This document shows, piece by piece, positions 36,565-44,572 of a stretch of 64,000 nt of DNA. Below the pieces are notes generated by a model. It ran no database searches. It saw only the letters and a list, made by a program, of their open reading frames with translations, and was not told the DNA's origin. The position numbers and the translations under genes are program-made. Position 1 is the stretch's first letter; each line of letters begins with the position of its first letter. The stretch comes from Flavobacterium phragmitis (GTDB lineage: Bacteria > Bacteroidota > Bacteroidia > Flavobacteriales > Flavobacteriaceae), in NCBI RefSeq assembly GCF_900112575.1, contig NZ_FOMH01000006.1:1-64000 (forward strand), written 5' to 3'.

Positions 36565-36600
36565 CAAAATTACCTCTGCAACATGAAGAAAAAATGAAGA
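36565..36600 (-). promoter_or_regulatory. Promoter with two TCTTCAT boxes upstream of paralogues 3 and 2
   Basis: On the minus strand TCTTCAT (36594-36600), 4 bases, TCTTCAT (36583-36589), 10 bases, TAATTTTG (36565-36572). The spacing is identical to 33816-33851 although the spacer bases differ. Confidence 0.75.
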
Positions 36601-36816
36601 AATATCCGAATAAAAAATTTTAACTTGATATTAACGCTTTTCGTTTTTTTCACCATATTAAATGATATAAGTTCATTTAATATTACATTATGAGATTAGA
36701 CACAGTACTGTGCATCTCTGCTAAATGAGCTTGTATCACTTATATGGCAAAAATTTTCTTTTTTGATTATTTTTCAAACCTCAATTGTTTATTTTTACAG
36801 ACTAATATTTTTAAAT

Positions 36817-39654
36817 ATGTCAACTCAAAAACGCCTTTTTCTTCTAGATGCTTATGCATTAATTTTTCGTGGTTATTATGCCTTTATTAAAAACCCGAGA
36901 ATCAACTCAAAAGGGATGGATACATCAGCAATTATGGGTTTTATGAACTCACTTTTGGATGTTATTAAAAGAGAAAAACCAGATCATCTGGCTGTTGCTT
37001 TCGATAAAGAAGGCAGTCACGTTAGAACAGAAATGTACTCTGACTATAAAGCAAATCGAGACGAAACTCCTGAAGCAATTAAAATTGCCGTTCCGTATAT
37101 TCAGGAATTATTAAGAGCCATGCATATTCCGATTATCGAACTTGCAGGCTGTGAAGCCGATGATTTAATTGGAACAATTGCCAAACAAGCCGAAAAACAG
37201 AACTATAAAGTCTATATGGTTACTCCCGATAAAGATTTTGCGCAATTGGTTTCTGAAAATATTTTTATGTATAAACCTGCCCGTATGGGTAACGGAATCG
37301 AAATATGGGGAATTCCTGAGGTTTTGGCAAAATTTGAAGTGGAACGACCTGAGCAGGTAATTGATTTTCTTGGAATGATGGGTGATGCTGTCGATAATAT
37401 TCCAGGATTACCTGGTGTTGGTGAAGTTACTGCAAAAAAATTCCTTAAAGAATTTGGTTCAATGGAAAATCTTTTGGCTAATACAGATAAGCTGAAAGGT
37501 AAAATGAAAGAAAACATTGAGGCCAATAAAGAAAAAGGTATTTTATCTAAAAAACTGGCGGCGATAATGTGTGATTGTGATGTAACTTTTAACGAAGAAG
37601 ATTACGAACTTTCTCGCCCAGACATTGAAAAAACAGATGCTATTTTTCAGGAATTAGAATTCAGAAGAATGGCAGAACAGTTTGACAATTTGTTTAAAAC
37701 AGATGGAACTCAGACCGCAGCTCCAGCTTCTGACGCTAAATTATACAAAAAACCACAGCCTAAAAACGAAGACCAATTTGATCTTTTTGGAAGCACTTTA
37801 ACAGAAGACAATGAAGATGCACCAAGAACTTCATTCTATAACACTTTAGAAGATACCCCACATTCTTACCAGACAGTTCAAGGTGATTTGGGTGTAAAAC
37901 TGCTTTTACAGAATTTAGAAAAACAGACTTCAGTTTGTTTTGATACCGAAACCACAGGGATTGATGCTTTACATGCAGAATTGGTTGGAATGTCGTTTTC
38001 TTACGAAAAAGGAAAAGCTTTTTATGTGCCATTTCCGGAAAATCAAGAAGAAGCAAAAGCTTTGATTGAGAAATTTGTTCCGTTTTTTGAAAATGAAAAC
38101 ATTGAAAAAATCGGTCAGAATTTAAAATACGATTTAAAAATACTTTCTAATTATGGTGTAACTGTAAAAGGAAAACTTTTCGACACGATGATTGCACATT
38201 ATCTGATCAACCCAGACATGCGTCATAATATGGATATTTTGGCAGAAACCTATTTAAAATATTCTCCAAAATCTATTGAAACCTTAATTGGCAAAAAAGG
38301 AAAAAATCAGATTTCGATGCGTGATGTTTCTTTAGAAGACATTAAAGAATATGCTGCTGAAGATGCTGATATTACTTTACAATTAAAAGAAATTTTCACA
38401 ACAGAATTAGACAAAACTGAGACTAAAAAGTTATTTGACGAAATCGAAATTCCACTAGTAAGCGTTTTGGCTGCCATGGAAACCGAAGGAATTCGTTTGG
38501 ATGTTGATTTCTTAAAAGAAATGTCTAAAGAGATGGATGTTGAAATCAAATCTCTTGAAGAACAAATCTATGAAACTGCTGGCGAAAAATTCAATCTGGC
38601 TTCTCCGAAACAATTAGGAGATATTTTATTTGACAAAATGAAAATTGGTGGTGCTAAACAAAAGAAAACCAAAACAGGACAATACGCAACAGGCGAAGAA
38701 GTTCTAACTTATTTAGCAAACGATAACCCAATCGTAAAACAAATTTTGGATTGGCGTCAGATGGTAAAACTACAAAGTACTTATATTTTAGCTTTACCGG
38801 AACAAGTTGATAAAAAGACGCAACGCGTTCATACAGATTATATGCAGACAGTTGCCGCAACAGGACGTTTGAGCTCGAATAATCCGAACTTGCAGAATAT
38901 TCCGATTCGTACTGAAAGAGGTCGTCAGATTCGTAAAGCATTCGTGGCCCGTGATGAAAATTACACTTTAATCTCTGCCGATTACTCGCAGATTGAATTG
39001 CGAATTATTGCCGCTTTGAGTGGTGAAGAAAATATGATAAAAGCTTTTCAAGACGGTGAAGACATTCATAAAGCAACTGCCGCAAAGGTATTCAATGTTG
39101 CCTTGGACGAAGTATCACGTGAACAAAGAAGCAACGCTAAAACGGTAAACTTCGGAATCATCTACGGTGTTTCTGCTTTTGGATTAAGCAATCAGACTTC
39201 ATTATCCAGAAGCGAAAGTGCCGCTTTGATTGATGCTTATTACAAAACTTATCCAAGATTGAAATCTTATATCTCTGAACAAGTTGAATTTGCCCGTGAA
39301 AAAGGTTATGTACAAACTATTTTAGGTCGTCGTCGTTATTTAAAAGACATTAATTCTGCGAATGCCGTAGTAAGAAGTGCCGCTGAACGAAATGCCGTTA
39401 ATGCACCAATTCAGGGAAGCGCCGCCGATGTGATTAAAATCGCTATGATTAATATCCACAAAAAACTTCGTGACGAAAACTGGAAATCTAAAATGTTGCT
39501 TCAAGTACATGATGAGCTTGTGTTCGATGTTCACAACGATGAACTCGAAAAAATCCAGCCAATGATCAAACACGAAATGGAAAATGCTTTTAAAATGTCT
39601 GTTCCTTTAGAAGTTGAACTTGGAATGGGGAAAGACTGGTTAGAAGCGCATTAA
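36817..39654 (+). CDS. polA: DNA polymerase I
   Basis: The start is the ATG at 36817 (MSTQKRLFLL); the frame runs further upstream only through a promoter-like T-rich region. The 945-residue protein has the 5'-nuclease domain (about 1-300), a 3'-5' exonuclease domain with the intact acidic motif FDTETTG near 376, and the family-A polymerase domain with DYSQIELRI near 721, the O helix RSNAKTVNFGIIYG and VHDELVFDV near 897. It acts in Okazaki fragment processing and repair. Kept exonuclease residues indicate proofreading. Confidence 0.97.
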   Translation: MSTQKRLFLLDAYALIFRGYYAFIKNPRINSKGMDTSAIMGFMNSLLDVIKREKPDHLAVAFDKEGSHVRTEMYSDYKANRDETPEAIKIAVPYIQELLRAMHIPIIELAGCEADDLIGTIAKQAEKQNYKVYMVTPDKDFAQLVSENIFMYKPARMGNGIEIWGIPEVLAKFEVERPEQVIDFLGMMGDAVDNIPGLPGVGEVTAKKFLKEFGSMENLLANTDKLKGKMKENIEANKEKGILSKKLAAIMCDCDVTFNEEDYELSRPDIEKTDAIFQELEFRRMAEQFDNLFKTDGTQTAAPASDAKLYKKPQPKNEDQFDLFGSTLTEDNEDAPRTSFYNTLEDTPHSYQTVQGDLGVKLLLQNLEKQTSVCFDTETTGIDALHAELVGMSFSYEKGKAFYVPFPENQEEAKALIEKFVPFFENENIEKIGQNLKYDLKILSNYGVTVKGKLFDTMIAHYLINPDMRHNMDILAETYLKYSPKSIETLIGKKGKNQISMRDVSLEDIKEYAAEDADITLQLKEIFTTELDKTETKKLFDEIEIPLVSVLAAMETEGIRLDVDFLKEMSKEMDVEIKSLEEQIYETAGEKFNLASPKQLGDILFDKMKIGGAKQKKTKTGQYATGEEVLTYLANDNPIVKQILDWRQMVKLQSTYILALPEQVDKKTQRVHTDYMQTVAATGRLSSNNPNLQNIPIRTERGRQIRKAFVARDENYTLISADYSQIELRIIAALSGEENMIKAFQDGEDIHKATAAKVFNVALDEVSREQRSNAKTVNFGIIYGVSAFGLSNQTSLSRSESAALIDAYYKTYPRLKSYISEQVEFAREKGYVQTILGRRRYLKDINSANAVVRSAAERNAVNAPIQGSAADVIKIAMINIHKKLRDENWKSKMLLQVHDELVFDVHNDELEKIQPMIKHEMENAFKMSVPLEVELGMGKDWLEAH

Positions 39655-39681
39655 AAACAAACTATTTTTTTATACCCTAAT

Positions 39682-39712
39682 AAGCCATTCATCAAATTGA
39701 ATGGCTTTTTTA
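39682..39712 (+). terminator. Terminator of polA
   Basis: AAGCCATTCA pairs with TGAATGGCTT (10 bp) around a 6-base loop and is followed by six T. Confidence 0.9.
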
Positions 39713-39891
39713 TTGAGAATAAATGTGATGATAATATTTTTTCAGCTCTCATCTTGAAAATATGCGGAAAAATAACAACCTTTACTTCCTATTTAACAAA
39801 AACAAATCGCTCATTCAAAAATCTATCTAAGAAATTAAAAAACGACAAGACTCTTAAATTCCTTATAAATCTAAATCAAAGCTATTTTTAA

Positions 39892-40413
39892 CTAAAGAGC
39901 ATGCTTTCTTATGAAAGAACCTAAATTTTCATTACACAGCATGCTACATTCCTGATTTATTTTTTCATCATCCCATTCCCACCATTTTATCTTTAATAGT
40001 TCATCTATTTGTTCTTTAGAAAATCTGTATTTGATAAATTTTGCAGGATTTCCCCCCACTATAGAATAAGGTTCGACATTTTTTACAACATGGCTATTTG
40101 CAGCGATAATAGCTCCATCCCCAATGGTAACACCACTCATAATTGTTACATTTGAGCTTATCCAGACGTCATTTCCAATTGTTATTCCACCATTAGTGGC
40201 AGGATGACCATTTCCCAAAAATTTATCAAAGACATCTTGATGAATATGTCCAAAAGGATAAGTTGTAATCCAGTCAGCTCGATGATTCCCACCAAGAAAC
40301 AATTTCAACCCAATTGCTATTGAACAAAACGAACCAATGGTAACATCGTCCCAAGCACCCCAAAATAATGAGATGTTTTCAAGCCCATATGTATATTTAC
40401 CTACCTTTAACAT
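39892..40413 (-). CDS. CatB-related O-acetyltransferase (hexapeptide repeat)
   Basis: This 173-residue protein has left-handed beta-helix hexapeptide repeats, for example TIGSFCSIAIGLKLFLGG, ITIGNDVWISSNVTIMSG and TIGDGAIIAANSHVVKNV, and the family-specific motif GGNHRADWITTYPF containing the catalytic His. The C-terminus PYSIVGGNPAKFIKYRF is standard. It probably acetylates a sugar or small xenobiotic with acetyl-CoA. It is a single gene between polA and the lacI-type gene, without resistance genes nearby. Confidence 0.9.
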   Translation of the reverse strand: MLKVGKYTYGLENISLFWGAWDDVTIGSFCSIAIGLKLFLGGNHRADWITTYPFGHIHQDVFDKFLGNGHPATNGGITIGNDVWISSNVTIMSGVTIGDGAIIAANSHVVKNVEPYSIVGGNPAKFIKYRFSKEQIDELLKIKWWEWDDEKINQECSMLCNENLGSFIRKHAL

Positions 40414-40503
40414 TTAAAAAAGAAAAAATTAGAACCGTAAAATTACAAAGAAAAAACCTATAAAAATTAAAACTAAAAAAAAATATTCATTATTACCTAT
40501 AAA

Positions 40504-40531
40504 AAAACCATCAGAGTAAACTGATGGTTTT
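40504..40531. terminator. Terminator of the lacI-type gene (bidirectional)
   Basis: AAAACCATCAG and CTGATGGTTTT form a perfect 11-bp stem with loop AGTAAA, with T runs in both directions. Confidence 0.9.
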
Positions 40532-40540
40532 TCTTATTAT

Positions 40541-41566
40541 CTAAACTTTTCTAGTAGATTCCCGTTCTTTCAATTTTGTTTTAATTACGATAGTTTCATA
40601 TTCTGAAACCGTTCCTTCCGGCTCTTCTAATCTTTCGATTAATCTTTTAGCCGCTACTTCTCCAATTTCAACTCCGTGCTGACTTACAGTTGTCAAACTT
40701 GGTGATAAACGTCTTGAAGCTAAGATTCCATCGGCAAAACCAATAATCGAAATATCTTCTGGAACTCTGTATCCCTTTTTCAAACTTACTCTTAATGCCG
40801 CAACTGAATCATTTTCGTCCAAAGCAAAGATTCCGTCAATTTTATGATCGAAAATACCTTCGATTTTAGCTTTCATATCTTCTTCAGAATCAGTACGAAG
40901 AATGATTTTTTCGTTTATTGGAATATTATTGTCTTTCAAAGCTTTTAGATATCCTTCTGTTCTTAGTTTACCAACACTAATATTATCTACAGAAGAGATC
41001 AGAGCAATATTTTTACAACCTAAATTAATTAAATGCTGTGTTGAGTTGATAGCCGAATCATAATCGTCTACTACTACTTTATCACAATCTACTTCATCAG
41101 CAATACGGTCAAACATTACGATTGGCGTTCCGTCATTTATAATTTCAGAAAAGTGATTGTAGTCTTGAAGTTTTTGAGCTTCTTGCGAAACCGACAAAAT
41201 AAATCCGTCTATGGTTCCATTGCTCAGCATTTCTAATGTGTGAACTTCTTTTTCCAGAGATTCATTAGAAATACAGGTAATAACATTATATCCCTTTTTA
41301 TCGGCAACTTTTTCGATACCGCTAAAAACTTTCGCAAAGAAAGAGTTTAATATATTAGGTATAATTACTCCAATCGTTTTGGTTTTACGATTCTTTAAAT
41401 TCAGACCAATAACATTTGGCTTATAATTTTTGAGTTTGGCATACTCTTTAATCTTCACCTTCGTTTGTTCGCTAATTTCCGGACTGTCATTCAACGCTTT
41501 AGATACAGTCGAAACAGAAACACCAAGTTCTTTCGCAATTTGTTTTAGAGTTGCTTTAGCTTTCAT
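40541..41566 (-). CDS. LacI-family transcriptional regulator
   Basis: The 341-residue regulator has a helix-turn-helix in residues 3-30 (TLKQIAKELGVSVSTVSKAL), a hinge, and a periplasmic-binding-protein-like sugar domain with TIGVIIPNILNSFFAKVFSG and FADGILASRRLSPSLTTVSQ. It would control carbohydrate genes, but no such genes flank it, so the target is unknown and probably elsewhere. Confidence 0.95.
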   Translation of the reverse strand: MKAKATLKQIAKELGVSVSTVSKALNDSPEISEQTKVKIKEYAKLKNYKPNVIGLNLKNRKTKTIGVIIPNILNSFFAKVFSGIEKVADKKGYNVITCISNESLEKEVHTLEMLSNGTIDGFILSVSQEAQKLQDYNHFSEIINDGTPIVMFDRIADEVDCDKVVVDDYDSAINSTQHLINLGCKNIALISSVDNISVGKLRTEGYLKALKDNNIPINEKIILRTDSEEDMKAKIEGIFDHKIDGIFALDENDSVAALRVSLKKGYRVPEDISIIGFADGILASRRLSPSLTTVSQHGVEIGEVAAKRLIERLEEPEGTVSEYETIVIKTKLKERESTRKV

Positions 41567-41590
41567 CCATAAAAGTTTAAGTAATTAATA

Positions 41591-41623
41591 CAAATATAGT
41601 AGAATTACCGAAAATAAAACAAA
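41591..41623 (-). promoter_or_regulatory. Possible promoter of the lacI-type gene
   Basis: On the minus strand TATATTTG (41591-41598) is a perfect -7 box; TTTG (41620-41623) lies 21 bases upstream, longer than the optimal 19. Confidence 0.4.
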
Positions 41624-41776
41624 AAACAACCAGCAGTATTTCAAATTACCTCCTCTATTCGAAATAATTTTAAAAAAGAATGATTTTTCTGAAACCGTAT
41701 ATCCTAAAATTTCGTTAATAACTAAATACCTATGAACTAAAAACCAATGTTGTTAACCTAATAAAAAAACTTGATT

Positions 41777-42523
41777 ATGAAAAACGAAGTTAAAATTCAT
41801 GAAGTTGACCCTTCACTGAATAGCAGAAGGAGCTTTCTTAAGCTTAGCGGCTTAACATTAGTAACCACCGGTTTGGTTCTAGCTGGATGCAGCGACAATG
41901 ATGATGACAATAATATGGAAGACACTTCTCTGCCAGGAATACGAAATGGTGTCTTCGATTTAGGTTCTGGAGATTTTGGCGTTCTTACCTACGCATACGC
42001 CCTAGAACAATTAGAAGCCGATTTTTATACTAAAGTTGTCAATGCAAGTAGTTTCAATAGTGTATTCAGCACAGTTGAACGTCAGGTATTGACAGACTTG
42101 TACCATCATGAAGTGGTTCACAGAGACTTCTTTAAAGCAGCTTTAACTGGAGCACTTCCTGATCCTAGCTCGCAATTGCTTCCTTCCCTCGCATTTAACT
42201 ATGGCTCTTTAAACTTCAATAGCCGCACAGAAGTTTTAGCTACAGCAAAAGCATTGGAAGATACAGGAGTTGCTGCTTATAACGGCGCAGGTAAACTAAT
42301 TAAAACTGCAGACTATTTATTATTAGCAGGAAAAATTGTTTCTGTTGAAGCCAGACATGCTTCAGCAATAAGAAGTTTGATTAATCCAAATTCTAAAGAT
42401 TTTGCCGGAGATGATATCGTAAATATGTCAACAGGTTTAGATGATGCCAAAGATCCCTCTAAAATCCTGCCAATTGCCGCGAATTTTATTACCACAAAAT
42501 TTACAGCTAAATATCTGCCTTAA
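41777..42523 (+). CDS. Exported ferritin-like domain protein (Tat/lipoprotein signal)
   Basis: The ATG at 41777 (MKNEVKIHEV) is chosen over a TTG two codons upstream. The 248-residue product has an N-terminal twin-Arg motif SRRSFLKLSG at about residues 17-26, and a lipobox LAGC near 38 followed by an Asp/Asn-rich linker. The mature part is a four-helix ferritin_2-type domain: LEQLEADFYTKVV, then DLYHHEVVHRDFFKAAL, and LEDTGVAAYNGAGKL with SVEARHASAIRSL. The Glu and His residues of a diiron centre are present. It forms a pair with the next gene (gap 25 bases). Function in oxidative or iron stress is inferred from the fold. Confidence 0.85.
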   Translation: MKNEVKIHEVDPSLNSRRSFLKLSGLTLVTTGLVLAGCSDNDDDNNMEDTSLPGIRNGVFDLGSGDFGVLTYAYALEQLEADFYTKVVNASSFNSVFSTVERQVLTDLYHHEVVHRDFFKAALTGALPDPSSQLLPSLAFNYGSLNFNSRTEVLATAKALEDTGVAAYNGAGKLIKTADYLLLAGKIVSVEARHASAIRSLINPNSKDFAGDDIVNMSTGLDDAKDPSKILPIAANFITTKFTAKYLP

Positions 42524-42548
42524 TCCTAACCGCTAAAACTTAGAAATT

Positions 42549-43361
42549 ATGAACATTTTAAAATTTATAGAATCTTTTACTGATGACAATTTAATGAACA
42601 GTACTGGTTCACGAAGAGACAGCTTTTCTCAGTTTGGGAACATTGGGAAAAATTTAGCCTTAGCATCAATTCCTTTTGGGTTATCGGCTCTAGCCAATAA
42701 AGCATTCGCAAAAGACATTACAGCAACACCTGCTACTCCAATTGGAGCTTTGCAATTTGCACTGACTTTAGAATATCTTGAAAATGAATTTTATGCGATG
42801 GCATTAGATTCTGGTGTCATTCCAGCCTCTGAAAACGGCGGACGTGATTTAAAAGTATTTCAACAAATTGCTGCACATGAATCTGATCACGTAAAATTCC
42901 TGATTGCAGGATTAGGCGGAACTGCAAGTGCTAATTTTGTTGCAAAACCTACTTTTGATTTTACGGTTGGAGGCGCTTTTGATCCTTTTCACGATTACCC
43001 AACATTTTTAGCTTTGGCTCAAGCTTTTGAAGACACAGGCGTAAGAGCCTATAAAGGACAAGCTGCAAATCTCATTACTACACCCGATTTATTAACTGCT
43101 GCATTACAAATTCATTCCGTTGAAGCTCGCCACGCTTCTGAAGTAAGAAGACTTCGAGGTTTAAAAGGATGGATTTCCAATGCTGAAAGAGGAGCGGGAA
43201 TGCCAGCCGCAACCCAAGCAGTGTATGATGGTGAAGGTGTAACAATGCAAGCAGGATTCAACACAGCCACCGCTTTTGGCGCTGCAGCAGGTTCAGAAGC
43301 TTATGATGAACCACTTACAACGCAACAAGTAGTCGATATTGCCAATATATTTATTGTATAA
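42549..43361 (+). CDS. Exported ferritin-like domain protein, paralogue
   Basis: This 270-residue protein is a second ferritin_2-type protein. Residues 20-53 form an export signal with SRRDSF and a hydrophobic stretch ending NKAFAK. The helical domain shows LEYLENEFYAMALD, IAAHESDHVKFLIAGL, AFEDTGVRAYKGQAAN and IHSVEARHASEVRRLRG, so the metal-binding Glu and His positions are kept. It follows its neighbour by 25 bases and ends with a good terminator. Similar pairs appear together in other flavobacteria as far as I recall. Confidence 0.85.
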   Translation: MNILKFIESFTDDNLMNSTGSRRDSFSQFGNIGKNLALASIPFGLSALANKAFAKDITATPATPIGALQFALTLEYLENEFYAMALDSGVIPASENGGRDLKVFQQIAAHESDHVKFLIAGLGGTASANFVAKPTFDFTVGGAFDPFHDYPTFLALAQAFEDTGVRAYKGQAANLITTPDLLTAALQIHSVEARHASEVRRLRGLKGWISNAERGAGMPAATQAVYDGEGVTMQAGFNTATAFGAAAGSEAYDEPLTTQQVVDIANIFIV

Positions 43362-43382
43362 TAATTATTTTTCTAAATATTT

Positions 43383-43417
43383 AACCGTCTTTACTTTATT
43401 GTAGAGACGGTTTTTTT
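43383..43417 (+). terminator. Terminator of the ferritin-like pair
   Basis: AACCGTCT (43383-43390) pairs with AGACGGTT (43405-43412), followed by a T run. Confidence 0.88.
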
Positions 43418-43480
43418 ATTCCCTAATTAATCCAAAAACTGAAGGCCTGATTTTCAGCAGATAAAATATTCTTTCAGGTA

Positions 43481-43511
43481 TTTGGTTTTAAAATAATTAA
43501 TTGTACTTTTG
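43481..43511 (+). promoter_or_regulatory. rplM: Promoter of rplM-rpsI
   Basis: TTTG (43481-43484), exactly 19 bases, then TACTTTTG (43504-43511): a perfect match to TTTG-N19-TAnnTTTG. Confidence 0.9.
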
Positions 43512-43512
43512 C

Positions 43513-43530
43513 ATCCCCTTTATTGGGGAT
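43513..43530 (+). promoter_or_regulatory. Hairpin at the 5' end of the rplM transcript
   Basis: ATCCCC, loop TTTATT, then GGGGAT. It begins at or just before the predicted RNA start and lies 25 bases before the rplM ATG. The GC-rich stem stands out in AT-rich DNA. It could be a leader element or a DNA site; no decision possible. Confidence 0.45.
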
Positions 43531-43554
43531 GGAATGTTTAATTAAAATAATATT

Positions 43555-44010
43555 ATGGACGCATTAAGCTACAAAACAGTTTCAGCAAGTAAAGCCACTG
43601 TAACTAAAGAGTGGATTGTTGTTGACGCTGAAGGTCATAACTTAGGACGTCTTGCTTCAAAGGTTGCAATGATCTTAAGAGGTAAGTACAAACCAAGTTA
43701 CACACCGCACGTTGACTGTGGAGATAACGTAATTGTTATCAACTCAGAGAAAATTAACCTTACAGGTACAAAATTGAATGACAAAATTTACATGCGTCAT
43801 ACAGGTTACCCAGGAGGACAAAGAACTTTAACTGCTAAAGTATTGCAAGCTAAAAACCCTGCATTATTAGTAGAAAAAGCTGTAAAAGGTATGTTACCTA
43901 AAAACAAATTAGGAGCAGAACTTTTTAGAAATCTAAATGTTGTTGTAGGAGCTGAGCACAAACACGGAGCTCAAAAACCTAGAACTGTTAACCTAAATGA
44001 TCTTAAGTAA
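43555..44010 (+). CDS. rplM: 50S ribosomal protein L13
   Basis: This 151-residue protein shows the L13 signature: WIVVDAEGHNLGRLASKVA at residues 17-35, LRGKYKPSYTPHVDCGDNV and GMLPKNKLGAELFRNL. It is the first gene of the conserved rplM-rpsI pair. Its stop codon overlaps the rpsI start by one base. A near-perfect promoter precedes it. Confidence 0.98.
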   Translation: MDALSYKTVSASKATVTKEWIVVDAEGHNLGRLASKVAMILRGKYKPSYTPHVDCGDNVIVINSEKINLTGTKLNDKIYMRHTGYPGGQRTLTAKVLQAKNPALLVEKAVKGMLPKNKLGAELFRNLNVVVGAEHKHGAQKPRTVNLNDLK

Positions 44011-44396
44011 TGGGAGTTATTCACAAAATCGGTAGAAGAAAAACCGCTGTTGCACGTGTATACGTTTCTGAAGGAACTGGAAACATCACTGTAAACAAAA
44101 AAGAATTCGCAACTTACTTTCCAACTGCAACTTTACAGTACAAAGTTTTACAACCGCTTTCTATGACAGAAAACGCTGGTAACTTTGACGTAAAAGTAAA
44201 CGTTTACGGAGGTGGTACAACTGGTCAAGCAGAAGCTGTAAGAATGGCATTAGCACGCGTAATGTGTGAAGTTAACGCTGAAAACAGAGCTATCCTTAAA
44301 CCAGAAGGTTTATTAACAAGAGACCCTAGAATGGTTGAACGTAAGAAATTCGGTCAGAAGAAAGCTCGTAAGAGATTCCAATTCTCTAAACGTTAA
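44010..44396 (+). CDS. rpsI: 30S ribosomal protein S9
   Basis: S9 (128 residues) has the N-terminal IGRRKTAVARVYV motif, GGGTTGQAEAVRMALARVM, and a basic C-terminal tail ending RKRFQFSKR that reaches into the ribosomal P site. Its ATG overlaps the rplM stop. A hairpin follows the stop codon. Confidence 0.98.
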   Translation: MGVIHKIGRRKTAVARVYVSEGTGNITVNKKEFATYFPTATLQYKVLQPLSMTENAGNFDVKVNVYGGGTTGQAEAVRMALARVMCEVNAENRAILKPEGLLTRDPRMVERKKFGQKKARKRFQFSKR

Positions 44397-44403
44397 TATT
44401 ACC

Positions 44404-44428
44404 TGTCTTGTTCAGATCGGACAAGACA
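44404..44428 (+). terminator. Hairpin after rpsI (terminator or attenuator)
   Basis: TGTCTTGTTC (44404-44413) pairs with GGACAAGACA (44419-44428), ten base pairs with one G-U, loop AGATC. It is followed by AT-rich DNA but no clean T run, so partial read-through into rpsB is possible. Confidence 0.6.
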
Positions 44429-44473
44429 TTATCAATTATTTATTGAAATTAAAAAACACAGTTATTGTTGCTC

Positions 44474-44546
44474 TCCTATCGAGGTAGGATATAGTTTAGC
44501 ATCTAAATGTATGAAGCCAGAGAAATCGCCATTCACACATTGCTAA
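44474..44546 (+). promoter_or_regulatory. Structured leader of rpsB-tsf, candidate S2-responsive element
   Basis: Two stems can form. TCCTAT (44474-44479) pairs with GTAGGA (44484-44489). TTAGC (44496-44500) pairs with GCTAA (44542-44546), continued by AATGTATGAA (44506-44515) with TTCACACATT (44532-44541) with one mismatch. The rest of the 176-base gap is unstructured. The element ends 26 bases before the rpsB ATG. Confidence 0.5.
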
Positions 44547-44572
44547 TCAACAGAACGTAAACTAGTACAAAA

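Noticed and set aside
39697..39891. Open frame of 64 codons after polA
   Set aside because: Its start lies inside the polA terminator, it has no promoter, and the product is low-complexity.
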